Origin: Isoetes taiwanensis
Lineage: Eukaryota; Streptophyta; Lycopodiopsida; Isoetales; Isoetaceae
DNA: 64,000 nt
Assembly (NCBI GenBank): GCA_021234155.1
Contig: JAJEKV010000045.1
Coordinates: 8,791,105 to 8,855,104, forward strand
Reading direction: 5' to 3'
The position numbers and the translations under genes were made by a program. Below are positions 10,929-22,400 of the stretch, piece after piece. The notes beneath the pieces were generated by a model, which worked only from the letters and a program-made list of their open reading frames with translations, made no database searches and was not told the origin of the DNA. Positions within the stretch are counted from its first letter, which is position 1. Every line of letters begins with the position of its first letter.

Positions 10929-13215
10929 CTATAAAATATATCGTTTCCTAGCAGCTTGCGCCTTGCTGCAACTTGCTTTGTATGCCACTACGAAATGTCC
11001 CAAGGCAAAGATCATAGATGACAAGAATAAAAGTGGTATTCCCCATATGTGCTTCAGATGTCTAGGGCTTGGACCAAATATCTCAACTGGTTCAGTTGTC
11101 AAAATGCCAAAGATGCACCCTTTAATGACAAGAATCGCCACAGAGGCCAGTCCACTGACTACAGGAGTTGCCAAATACGTGCCATATATCAGAATCTAGG
11201 AATTCCACAGGCAGCATATGCACTTGCAAAGGGTGTTGAGGTATGTGATTATTTCTCATCCTTTTTATCAGAAAGAAGGAGGATGTGGAGTAGAACTTAC
11301 AGCTTATAATGAATTATCTGACTAAAGATAGTAGAAGGATATCAATAAGGGATGTCCTGGAGCAAGCATTCCTCTTAACAATGTCCTGCTTTAGTCTTCT
11401 CAAATTATCTACCTTGGCGAAAGCTTAAATCGATCTGGGGCTTTGCTTGTTTAGGTTTCATTTCCTGCAAAAACATTGTAAGGCCCAAGCAAAGCAACCG
11501 CAATGTGGTAGTTTGCAAATTGGATATGGTAGAAAACATACCGTGCTAATAACAATGCGTGGGTTCTGCGTGATGCAATATGCTCCACTATCGATCCGAT
11601 AAATGCATCTTTGGAACATCCCAAAAATAACCAAATTAAGCGAGAATAGAAACAGACCAATAAAACATTTTTCTAAACAACCACAAAGACATGAGAAGCC
11701 ACTTTTGTGGTTCGAAAATAGTCTAATAATTAGACAGAGTGTGACAAATTATCATTTTCTTTCAAAACGTAGATGGTCCATTTCGAACTTCTATCAACAC
11801 AACTTCAACAAAACCACTAGTGATTACTACAAAAGGGCCAAAATTGGAATCTTACCTCCGATTACACAAATCTGATCACTCTTAATGTTGTCTGTTGATT
11901 TAGTTATGGAGTATCATACACTTAGAACTATACAAGACAAACCTTTTGTACTAACAGGGCATTTTGTCTTTTGGCACTTTACTACGACCATGAGAAGTCA
12001 AATTGACGATATCAAGGATCTTTCCTTTGCGAGCCCACTTGCTCCACGGCGTCATAAGATATGACTTCCTCTATTGAACCTGCCCATTACAGAAAAAAGC
12101 CGTCAAAAATACATCAACGGTAATTCAACACCGGATATCTTGAAAACTGTGATTTTCGAAAAACAACAACCGTGATTTCAGAAAAACTAGGAAAGTTTCT
12201 ATAAATGTGACATTCTGCTGGTTCTTTGTCGATTTCATGAGCGATTACAAACAAGCAAGTGGCAAGATAAATAAACATAATCTCTTTGCACCGTTAAAGT
12301 AACATACATGCATGATGCTTCAACAAACTCGCTTACAAAATGTAAGATACAAAGCACATCTAACTAATTTCTCTAAATAATTGGCATGATCATACTCAAA
12401 ACTTAGCTCTCCAGCCACACTTATACAACATCTTTAGTTAAGCCATGTCTATACCCTGTTCAAATTTCCGTTTCTTCGAGAGTTCCAACTGCAACACAGA
12501 TATGCATGTGTAAGAGTTCCAAGAAACGCCAGAGCAGATACATGCTTGGTAATGTTTAAACATCAGGTTAGATGCTTTACCTGAACCACATCTGCTGGGC
12601 TTTTTATAGTCAACAAGTCATCTGTATTTTCCTTCATATAATCAGGAGGTGATTTTTTCCATACATTTAATGAGCTTTTTGAACTGAGTTGTGCATTTCC
12701 GAAGTGGCGTACACTGGCATCTCTTCCCAATGATTTTGCAATGTCAGAACATCCTTTATGTCCAAGAGGCCAACGATCATCAGAGGACTTTGCATCATCT
12801 TGACCATTCTCGAATCCGACCTCGTAATCGAAATCCCTTTGACTCTCTATGTTGTTCTTGTCATCCTCATTCCAACTATCACTAGCTTCTTCTGCAAGCT
12901 CTAATTCTGAAAGACGGCCCATAATCTGCGTATGTTCCTTGTCATCATGCAGAATTGCCATATCCGCTTGTTTTTCAAAGCTACCAATCTTCTGAATGGA
13001 TTCACCATCTGCAGCAAAGAGTGGATTTTAAAAGAGAAGCAAGAGGTACAACAAGTAAATGTAGGGAGCAGCTTACATGAAAGACCAACATCTGCAACTG
13101 CAACTAGCAATGGAGCCGATGAGATGATTAATAACGAGCCTAGCCGAATCACCATGAAAAATATGGTCCTTACTGCTCTTCTCAGACTTTCAAAGGTTCC
13201 TCGTTCGGAGCCCAT
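10929..13215 (-). pseudogene. Plant alpha/beta-hydrolase gene, N-terminal membrane part only
   Basis: Exon 13215-13077 starts ATG and encodes GTFESLRRAVRTIFFMVIRL then GSLLIISSAPLLVAVADVGL, a hydrophobic segment. It matches the leader of the plant alpha/beta-hydrolases of the Arabidopsis At3g09690 type (recognised from memory). The predicted second exon, 13008-12581, is joined in phase and encodes an acidic linker rich in D, E and S. A further exon at about 11190-10929 encodes YGTYLATPVVSGLASVAILV, then HLKHIWGIPLLFLSSMIFAL and GHFVVAYKASC, matching the family's second membrane block (LHLKKSWGMPVLFLSS). After that Cys the expected ARRKLL continues only in another frame, so the copy is frameshifted. 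The catalytic hydrolase domain (VHGFGGG nucleophile region) was not found. It is inside the retroelement cargo. Confidence 0.72.
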
Positions 13216-13299
13216 ATTTCCCCTGTAGATATGGATCCGACATTTATAAACTGGCCGAAAACTATGAATCAGATTTTCTTCAAGAAAATGCAGCACCAC

Positions 13300-13525
13300 C
13301 TAGCCGGCATCATGAATCCATAGCCTCAGGCGTATTGTTAGAAAGGAAAATCTTCGGTCTGCCCTGCCAGTTACTAGGTTGGAGCATTCTTGGATCCAGA
13401 ATGCAGGTGACCGAGAGTTTACAGCAAATAGTAGGTTTGGAGCAGTCATCAGCATATCCTAGGTATATTCTAGCATATACCTAGGATATGCCATAAACCC
13501 ACATAAACAAGGGTTTGCCCCCCTA
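13300..13525. repeat. Dispersed repeat, copy A (pair with 15862-16106)
   Basis: About 220 bp align co-linearly with 15862-16106. The best part runs from ATGCAGGTGACC through TTTGGAGCAGTCA and the ATATGCC-rich middle to AAGGGTTTGCCCCC, at roughly 80% identity by eye. One copy is inside the 14.5-kb element and the other is just outside it. Confidence 0.7.
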
Positions 13526-13555
13526 TACACATTTAGAGCTATACACAAGTCGTCT

Positions 13556-15033
13556 ATGGCTTTGGAATATTCCATCTACAATCATGATGACCCTAACAAG
13601 GTCAGAGCAAAGACTCATGTAAAGCAATTTGAAGCTCTAAGCAAAATCAAGACGCCATAAGGGTATTGGTCTTTCCAATAACTTTACGTGGTGTAGCAGC
13701 CAACCTGCTATACTCAAATTTTGACTCCATGTCTACATGGAATGAAATGAAAAGTTATTTTATTTCTATGTTCCAAGAAGGATTGTCTTATAGAGAATGT
13801 AGAAAAATATTGGATACAATGAAAATTGAGGAAGGAGAACATCCTCGAGAGTTTGCTTTGAGAATTCAAGATATAGTTGCAGAAATGGAACCCAGACCGC
13901 ATGAAGAAGATATAATTGAATGGTATATTAATGGATTTCCATTTGAAGTATGCCAAAGGTTACAAATAGAAAATCTTCCTACATTAGACCAAGCAGTCCA
14001 GAGAGCTGTTGTGGTTAAAAGAGTTCTAGGTGCTAGGAAGCATGAAGAACTAGAACTAGAGAGCTCTGTGCATAGTAAGGCACAAGAGATGAAAGAAATG
14101 GAGGAATATAGACTTGAGGAAAGTTGTGATAAGAAACATAGTACATGTGACTATGTAAATTCATGTGGAAGTGGCAAATATATGAGCAATGAGGTCGATC
14201 CATACAAAATAGGAAATGTTGAAATGATTCTTGATGATTTTATGAAAACCCAGGAGCTTCAAAATGGCAATATAAATGAAGTAGAATTCTTCAAAGTGAA
14301 AAATGAGGAGATATTTGATTGCTATGATATCAAATATATGTTTGATCGCCCATTGTATGAAACCAATAAGGTGAACGATAAAGTTGAGGAAGAAAATGTC
14401 AATATCGATTCAAATAAGGTGGAAACTTGGATTGAGGAAAAAACTTGCGCTCAAGCGATTGAAATACATATTACAGATGATGAAAATTTGGCAACACATG
14501 TTGCTATCTATAATATTGTGAGAATACCTCCAATCCTTAAAGAACTCCAAAGAGAGAATCTTACATATAAGGAGAGCAATATGTTATCAAATGAAAAAGT
14601 GGTCCCAAAAGTTAATGCCACTACTGGACCTAATATTAAAGAACTCCAAATCATAAAGAATGCAAACAAGTATGGCATGAAGAATGCTAAAGATATGATT
14701 TATCTTGAGCAATCCAAGTTCAAGGCAAATCCATTCATATGGACAAATTGTTATGAACAGGGCCATATAGACCAACAAGGAAACTTTATAGATGATTCCT
14801 TGACAAAGAAAAATATGCTTATTCATTATGGCACCTTGCTTCAACAAGAACCAAAACCCAAAGTAAAAATCAAGCATTTTATTGGGAAGAGTGATGAGAA
14901 CCCAGGTTCTCATCAAAAGTTTGGGGGAAATATGTTAGGGGTTTTCCACCCTTTGAATGCATTAGCACTAGGGCTATTAAATTTGAAGATACTATCAAAT
15001 GTTATTCATATTCCTATTGGTCCATGTCAGTGA
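13556..15033 (+). pseudogene. Retrotransposon gag, with an N-terminal frameshift
   Basis: The main open frame starts near 13666 and gives 455 residues. Residues ~1-120 are a Retrotrans_gag domain: VFPITLRGVAANLLYSNFDS, then W.EMKSYFISMFQEG, MKIEEGEHPREFALRIQ, and a basic tail KRVLGARK. The natural N-terminus (ATG 13556, MALEYSIYNHDDPNKVRAKT) is in another frame and reaches a stop just before, so the gene is broken there. The middle is acidic, unconserved spacer. A degenerate zinc knuckle (TNCYEQGHIDQQ) has lost cysteines. The frame runs through the polypurine tract into the right LTR. No pol follows. Gag packages element RNA in virus-like particles; here it would need pol in trans. Confidence 0.8.
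14915..14930 (+). promoter_or_regulatory. Polypurine tract before the right LTR
   Basis: AAAAGTTTGGGGGAAA lies two bases upstream of the LTR start TGTTAGG. That is the expected place and composition for the plus-strand primer of an LTR retrotransposon. Confidence 0.65.
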
Positions 15034-15449
15034 TCCTCCCACATCATTGCCATGTCATCGATCCATGGGAAAAGGCAAAAACTACCCTTGGTCCATGTCA
15101 TATGCCACATCACTGCCATGTCATTGCCACCTAGGCCATTTTTGTTTATAAATAGGCATTTTACATGACTAAAGGGGGATCATGTATGGAATGAGAGAGA
15201 GAGATCATTAGTGAAGAGCATGATCATGTGGGCGTTCTTGTTGTATCTTGTCAATTTCAATAAAGAAGTGCAGTTTGAGTAACTTTTGTGATGTTCTTGT
15301 AATGTAAGTGTGGATGTAAGTGTGCTTTTGATTATCTTAATTCTGGGTGAGAGGCAGAGTTGAGTGTCTTAGTTTGTGTGCTGATGAAGGCCTTCGGGCC
15401 AAGTCCAAGGTCTTGAATTCTGTCATGAAAGGGAGATTTTCCCTTAACA
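14933..15449 (+). repeat. Right (3') LTR, 517 bp
   Basis: Partner of 939-1481. It retains TATAAATA at 15147-15154, which the left copy has lost. It is followed by ATGAC (15450-15454), the matching target duplication. Confidence 0.8.
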
Positions 15450-15454
15450 ATGAC

Positions 15455-15861
15455 CCTGACACTGTAATCTGCAACTTTCTAAGGTCAATATGCTTCAAAG
15501 GTACCATAGACTCCCTCTTGAATGTAAAAAAGGCTCTAAAGTCTGAGCATCGCTTGAGATACAATAGCAAACCCTAAGCCATGAATCAATCCTCTCAGAT
15601 TCTTCGCTTATAGCGGAGATCGGGGTGGGAATGAGGAAGAATAAAAATGCATGGAAATCTTGCTTCCACATCACAGTGAGAAATATCTTGCTTCCGCGAC
15701 CCCCTGTTTAAAAGAAAAGAAATGTTCTTCACGCTTTTGAAAAAGGGTTGAGGGTTACGCTGTCTTCTTCAGCTACTGCTCTGTTAGAGAAAAAAAAAAT
15801 CATAGCCTTGCTCCCTCCGAAGACCGCTCTTGCAATTTGTGCTTAAGATTTACACTCCATC
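15455..15861. other. No gene recognised
   Basis: Flank of the retroelement. On the minus strand the rejoined flank (15450 onward into 938 downward) has a short open stretch with possible splice sites, but it matches nothing I know. Confidence 0.3.
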
Positions 15862-16106
15862 GATTTATTTTCAGTAATGATAGAAGACAGAGGAGAATAC
15901 CCTGCCATATTCATCAAATTCGGGCTTCTGTCTGCCATCTCAGTTAACCGGTTAAGAACATCCCCAATCCATAATGCAGGTGACCTCCAGTTTACAGGGG
16001 ACAATGGGTTTGGAGCAGTCACCAGCATATTCTGGGTATATGCCAGCATATACTTAAGATATGCCACAGACCCACATAAAACGAGGGTTTGCCCCCTAGG
16101 AGCAAC
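15862..16106. repeat. Dispersed repeat, copy B (pair with 13300-13525)
   Basis: Direct-orientation homologue of 13300-13525, ending at the same GGGTTTGCCCCC motif. The divergence shows the two copies are old relative to the LTR insertion. Confidence 0.7.
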
Positions 16107-16242
16107 CCAAAAAAAATTTGGAATTGAATGCTTGAATAGATTACACATCATACACTAATAGAAATTCAAGTTAAAGAACACCAACTAGTTCACATGTTTT
16201 TCTCATAAAATTTACAACTGGTTCACCGGGAGAAGAGTGAAA

Positions 16243-16515
16243 AGAAAATGCCCATGGAGGGTGGTTGGGCAAGGGGCAAAGGGGCACAAGGAGGGGCAAA
16301 GGGGAGGGGATGGCAAAGGGCAAACCGGATGGCAAGGGAGGGACAAAGGGAAAGGGAGGGGCACATGGAGGGGCGAAGGGTGAGGGGGATGGCAAAGGGC
16401 AAACGGGATAACAAGGAGGAGCAAAGGGGGAGGGAGATGGCAAAGGGGATGACAAGGGGAGGAGCAAAGTCGAAGAGGAGATGGCAAGGGGAGGGGAAAA
16501 GGGGGAGAGGGGATG
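16243..16515 (+). repeat. G-rich purine minisatellite
   Basis: About 270 bp of almost pure purine on the plus strand, built from degenerate GGCAAAGGGGA/GGGAGGGG units with some GCAAACGGGAT variants. Many closely spaced GGG and GGGG runs make G-quadruplex or triplex structure likely. The long Pro/Ser-rich frames on the other strand are by-products of this composition. Confidence 0.85.
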
Positions 16516-18405
16516 AATCTAAACGTAAGGATTGTAAATAATAAAATAAATAAATATAATAAATACAAGGGAAAATTCTAAAATTACCCTTATATCCTAA
16601 TATAATTATCAAATTACCCCTCTATTTACAAAAATTATCAAAATACCCCCTTTTTTTTTTTTGCAACGGCTATTCCTTTTGCGCCAGAAACAGACCGCCC
16701 CAAATCCGACTCTTGTTGTTTCAGCAAAGCATCATCATGACCTTGAATCCGAAAGTAAACTTGTAAGCATGATCTGGAAGGAATTCGTTGGAGTTTATGC
16801 TTGGAAGCCCTCTTGATCTGGAAGGAATTCGTTGAAGATTTCATGCTTGGAAACCTTCTCCTGTAAGTGATTTGCATGTTTTGTTTTGAAAGAAACAGGA
16901 ACAGGATTACAGAAACAGGATCCTCCATTTACAGTCATGAAGCAGATCAAGAGTTAGGATCAAGAGCAGCTCATGAGTTAAGATCAACAAAACATCAAGA
17001 GAAATATATTTCTGTCATCTCAGTTGTTTGCTTAATGAATGATGATGGTTACAGCAGCAGTAAAAAAACATTTCCCTGTTCCTCTTTGCATGTGCAGATT
17101 GATTCTGTATAATAGCAAAATGATATCTCATCAGAAATTGTTTATCTCATGTATTATTGTTTCACGCCGTGCTTTTTTTTGCTCTGTTCTTTTACGCTGC
17201 TTTAAGCATGATGCTTAACCGAAGTTGTGTTATAAGAATGCATCACCTTAACCTGGTAGTCAATTTGTAATCCTGGCAAACTAATCCCATGCTTCGGAGT
17301 TCCAGAATCAAAGAACGATGTGCAAAATCCTGTCGGCGTATTTTTGATGTGTGACGTAGGGGCATTCTAACAATTAGAACAAATACAAGGGTATATTCAT
17401 AATTTCTAGGAAATATAGGGGCAATTTTAGAAATTTACCTAAATACAATATAATAAGTAATACAATTAAAATACAATAAGTCATTTAATAAATACAAATA
17501 AACATAATTAATTAGATAATTTTTTCTTTCTTTCTTTCTCGCCCCGCGTGCGAGAATGGGCTCAGCGTGGTGAGAATTGTGCTTTGTGTTTCAATCCATG
17601 AAGCAGTGGCTCTCTTCTTGTAGCCCTTCTATCACCCCTTCCATGAAGGGGCCCTGTGATGAGCTCGCATGCTTCCAGATTCAAGAATGCACCTGCGAGG
17701 AGAGTCACCCTAGGCCCTTTCCAATCATAACGCGCTCCAGAAATGAAGCCGAGTGAACCTCGACTCTTCTTTCCAAACTCCTTTGGGCATGTATACTTTC
17801 ACAAAGGCGACAGAGGAGCAATGGAGGGCAGACTGCTATGTTCCCCTATTTCTCCTGGATTGGGCTTCTCCAAGAACATTTGTGGGCCTCAATCCATTGC
17901 TCTGTTGGAAGATGTTAAAACATCCAGAAATGAAGCAAGACAGAAATCAAATATTTTTTTCCTCCGGGTAGAGATAAGTAAGATCGTGGGAAAAGATCCA
18001 CAGCTAAACCATCCAAAGAAGCGTAGATTTAAAGATCTTTACAGAAAGCAAAGATATAAGGAAGCAAAGGTTCTTGCAAGAAGCAAAGATCCTTACGCAT
18101 AAATAATGTAGCTGCGGTTTAGAAGAAAAAGGGCAGTTAACTATCACACCAAGAGAGAGGCCATAGAAAATTTCTTTGATGACGCTGGGATGGCGCTTCA
18201 CCACGGCGGCAGGGCTTCCGTTTCTTCTCAATAATCCGTCTGCTTTTGGCTCTCCCATCCAGCCACCCGATCTGAAAGACTGCAAAAAAAGCTTTGAATG
18301 TCCACCGGCTTATCCTGGTAAGAAGCTTTGAAGGTAAGAAGCTCCACCGTAATACTCCATCTTCCTTCAAAATCAAGCTAATTTTAGTTTTCGATCTGCA
18401 GAGGC
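16516..18405. other. AT-rich intergenic, no gene recognised
   Basis: Holds short repeats of the type AAATTACCCCT near 16575-16645 and the reverse type near 17380-17440, a possible decayed foldback element, a T run at 16648, and CTTT repeats near 17525. The 119-codon frame at 17743-18102 lacks any recognisable domain. Confidence 0.4.
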
Positions 18406-18705
18406 ATGGCCATAATGATCGCCACTGCAGCACTGGCTACCCCTGTTGCCGGATTGGCAGGCTCTTCAATCTCTGCCAAACGCTCTGTTTCTTCCAAGAT
18501 TCAGCTCAATTCCGGTAGGTCTTTCTATCTTATATACTCCGATCTTTTTTACTCGCCAGATCCGATCTTTTTTACTCGCCAGATCATGCATGGTGCCTAA
18601 TCTCTACCGCAATGCCGAAACACATGCAGCATTTGTGGCCGGAGCTGGAAGAAGCTCTGTAAATCCCCTTCAGCTTGGATCCCCTGTTATGTCTCGTGTT
18701 ACCTG
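18406..18705 (+). pseudogene. Two-exon fragment encoding a plastid transit peptide
   Basis: Exon 18406-18514 begins ATG and encodes MAIMIATAALATPVAGLAGS then SISAKRSVSSKIQLNS. It is followed by a GT donor. A second exon from 18645 (after GGAG) to 18705 (before GTAATAT) continues in phase as AGRSSVNPLQLGSPVMSRVT. The composition (Ala/Ser/Val rich, Arg/Lys but no acidic residue) is that of a chloroplast transit peptide. The last donor would lead into an exon starting with a Cys or Trp codon, a typical processing-site context. No downstream exon for the mature protein was seen before GUN1's 5' region at 19.2 kb. So this is the front of a nuclear-encoded plastid protein cut off from its body, or a gene with an unrecognised last exon. 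The mature protein is unknown. Confidence 0.45.
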
Positions 18706-19494
18706 GTAATATATTTTCTCTCTAGTTGAAGTTCAAGAAGTGTATTTGAATGTCCACCGGCTGAGTTTGTGGTATGGTCATACCCAACTTGTCACATTTC
18801 AAAGCACAAGACCCACAAGATCCCCAAAAGGGAAATTGACAAAGCCATGAGCAACCTCCATGCTATAGCATTGCATGCGAGTAGATAATATTATTTGTAA
18901 ATTGTGCTTGAAATTCTTGAGAACTTTCTCAACTTGTAGTTTGCAAATTTTATGAGAAAAACAAGTGAGCCAGTTCTTGTTCTATGATGTGTATTTCTGT
19001 TCAGGCATTCAATGCAAAAAAATTTTTTTTGTATGAGTTCCATTTTCCCACATGAGGCCCAAACGTCAGGATTTGACCGATTTTAATTAAATGCGACTTT
19101 TATGCAAATTGGTGATGGGGCATACGTGTTGCCCCTAAGCCTGGATTCACATGCACCATTGCCACCCTCACCCTCATGTAAAATGTTAGGCCCTTTTACG
19201 CCCAACCACAAATATCGCGGAGCAGGAGCCCTTTTAGCAAGAGTGGGCGCTTAATGCCATCTGCGTAATATATTTTACCCGATGAATTACTGACCAAAAT
19301 CCAACGCCCCCGAAGAATGGGGAGATAGAAAAGTACCTTGAAAAAATATCCCGGCAGGAAAAGGAGATCCTCGGACACAAATACCTTATCTCTTTCTTCC
19401 TCCCGCCGGAGCTGGCTATGGCTAGGCCCATGGAGCTCCTAACCAATTCTCCACCCTAAACCTTTTCCAACATCCCAAAAATTTCTCTACCTTC

Positions 19495-22400
19495 ATGGCC
19501 AGTGGAGCCTTCCTATCTGCAGAGGCAGCTGCCATCTCCGGCAGTACCCCCATCTCTAGAACTGCTCCAGTTCCTTCCTCTTCCTCTGCTGCTGCAGCAG
19601 CTGCGGCTGCCGCAGCTTCTAATACAACTAATTCTTCTTCCTGTTCTTCTAACCCCTCTGTATCTTCCAAACCCAACAATGGGGGACGAGTTTTTGGGTC
19701 CGACCAATGGAGCTCCCTTGCCTCTTCCAGAAATGTTGCTGCTGGATGTTCTTATGGCTATGGAGGATGTGTTGCTCAACGCCGGCGGCAGGGTCCAGGG
19801 GCTCGAATTAATGGCAGCAGCAATAGTGCTCCTAGAGCAGCTGCTGCCGGACTTAGCCCCAATGTGCTTGGAGCTCCAGTTTTGCAGGGAGGTGGTCTTG
19901 GTTCTGAATTTTGTGGAAACAAGTCTACTCGTTTAGTCTCTAAGGTACATTGGGGTAGGCAGAAATCTTATAATGGTAAACATAGTCCAGTAGCAGCTAT
20001 GGCAGTGCAGGATGTCATGCAATCTTCTTCTTATAGTGGCATTTGGGGCTCCCTTGAAAAAGCTTCAGAAAAACTTACTGGTGCTGAAGATTTGCCTTAC
20101 ATTCTTAGAGAGCTTGGCAATAAAGGAGAATGGGAAAAAGCTCTTAAGAGTTTTGAATGGATGGTTATGCAGGAAAGGGTTCGTGGGCAATGGAGCAAAT
20201 TGGCTAGTATTATGATCAGCACACTTGGAAGGTTAGGAAAAGTTGAGATTGCAGAAAAGGTGTTCTACAAAGTTAAAGCAGCTGGCTTTGGGGACAATGT
20301 GTATGTTTATTCTGCATTGATTAGTGCTTATGGCCGTTGTGGTAAATGTGTTAAAGCTCTGGAAGTTTTTGAATGCATGAAAAGGTCAGGATGCAAGCCG
20401 AATCTTATAACTTATAATACAATTATTGATGCATGTGGAAAAGGTGGTGGTAATTTGTCCAAGGCATTAGAGATATTTGAAGAGATGCAACGAGGAGGAG
20501 TGGAGCCAGACCGCATCACCTTTAATTCCTTGATTGCTGTTTGTGGAAGGGGGAATTTTTGGGAACAGGCACAGCGGCTCTTTTTAGAAATGCAGCAAAG
20601 AGGCATTGAGCAGGATATATTTACATACAATACTCTTGTTGATTCTTTCTGCAAAGGTGGCCAGGTGCAACTCGCTGCTTCCATGGTTCCCATCATGAGA
20701 TTAAACTCGATCATCCCAAATGTAGTAACATATAGTACATTGATAGATGGATATGCAAAAATGGGATGTTTTGATGAGGCAATTAGCTTGTACCATGATA
20801 TGAAGGCTATGGGTATTTACCCTGACAGAGTATCTTATAATAATTTACTTGACATTCATGCAAGGTTAGGCAAGTTTGTGGATGCCCTTGCTGTCTGTGA
20901 TGAGATGGAGAAAGCTGGATGGAAGAAAGATGTTGTAACTTATAATGCTTTACTTGATTCCTATGGTAAACAGGGAAAGTACAAAGAAGCCAAAAATATG
21001 TTTGACAGGATGAAGGAGGAGAAGATAGCCCCAAATGTACTCACTTATTCTACTCTAATTGATGGGTTTGCAAAGGGAGGATTTCATGAAGATGCAATGA
21101 GGCTGTTTCAGGAGTTTAAACAGGCAGGCTTGAAGCCAGATGTTGTTCTTTATAGTGCTTTAATTGACGCGCATTGCAAAAATGGATCCGTTGAAGAGGC
21201 ATTAGCTCTACTGGAAGAAATGAACAACCGTGGGATTCAACCTAATGTTGTCACCTACAATTCTCTCATAGATGCATATGGTAGGCGATGTCTGGTATGG
21301 CCATTTTTTCTGTCCTATGCAGCAATATTGTTTTGATGTTGAAAGCCAGCCACAATACTGAACCTTTAAACTTTATGCTGGGAAAGAAAGTTTAATTTAG
21401 CTTTTGGATGTAAGAACAGTTTGGTAGGCCAGACGACATTATAAACATAACTATCTGTGAACCCATCATACACTCAACATCCATCTACTATTTGGAAGAT
21501 TCTAAAAGGACCTGATGTTCCTATAAATACTCCACTTGTTTCTGGAGCGTAATATCACAGATGACAGATGACGCATATGAAAGCTTCTGTATAGAAAACA
21601 CAAGCCTGAAATAAATTCATTGGGAAGGTCCATTTCTTTTTCCAGTTTCATGACACACGATTGATGGATGCAGGATCAGGAGTTGTTATCTACATTGGAT
21701 ACACCAAAAGAAAAGCAAGGACATATGGTTGCTGCTGCAAAGATTTTCCATGAGATGCAGCGTTTTGGGGTGAAGCCAAATGTAGTAACATTTTCTGCCA
21801 TTCTGAATGCATGCAGGTAAGGTCTAGTGAGGGGGTTGTATCCGTTCTTGATGTATAGTCATGATGTTCCTACTGTTCTTCTCGTTATGCTGAGTTCTTT
21901 CCTTTTTGAACCCCTTTGAAATATGGTTATGTAAATTCTAATCTGAGTATAAACAGTCGATGTGGATCTTTTGAAGAGGCATCAACTTTGCTTGAAACAA
22001 TGCGGTTATTTGATGGTCGGGTATATGGTGTTGCGTGTGGTCTGTTAATGGGCCTGCGGAATCATGTCTGGGGTCAGGCAGAGCTGCTTTTTGACCAGAT
22101 AACAATTTTGGGGCATAACACTGCTGCTGCGTTCTACAATGCACTTACTGATATGCTATGGCACTTTGACCAGGTACGTGATGATCTATGCTCTCATTCT
22201 GGTGCAAATATTGTCATGTGGGCTTTTAGCATTAATATGAATGATGGAGCATTATAAAACACTTATGTGAATTGTGGATGCATAAATCTGTTCTCTGCAT
22301 GCAGTGGTTTACTCAGTCTTTGCACGCATATGTTGTAGTTAACCTGCTCAATCTTTGTGACAGAATTGGGAATCTGTTATCTTCATGAAGTTTGTTGCTT

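Larger units (their letters stand above)
939..15449 (+). mobile_element. 14.5-kb LTR retrotransposon shell with gag only and large foreign cargo
   Basis: Two direct repeats (939-1481 and 14933-15449) begin TGTTAGGGG and end CCTTAACA, and are flanked by the same 5-mer ATGAC at 934-938 and 15450-15454. A primer-binding-like site follows the left repeat directly, and a polypurine tract precedes the right repeat directly. These are the parts of one complete retroelement. The only retroviral coding sequence is gag, at the extreme 3' end of the internal region; no protease, reverse transcriptase or integrase of the same element was found. Between about 1.6 and 13.4 kb lie minus-strand host gene fragments and other transposon remnants. 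The best reading is a gag-only (TR-GAG-like) element opened up by nested insertion, probably of a Helitron. Direct capture by the retroelement is the alternative. Confidence 0.72.

Noticed and set aside
16171-16612. Long Pro/Ser-rich minus-strand ORFs
   Set aside because: They are the shadow of the purine minisatellite; all frames lack stops because of composition.
17743-18102. 119-codon plus-strand ORF
   Set aside because: No recognisable domain or codon signal, and it lies in repeat-rich DNA.
19422-19679. Minus-strand Glu/Ala-rich ORF
   Set aside because: It is the antisense of the GUN1 transit peptide region.
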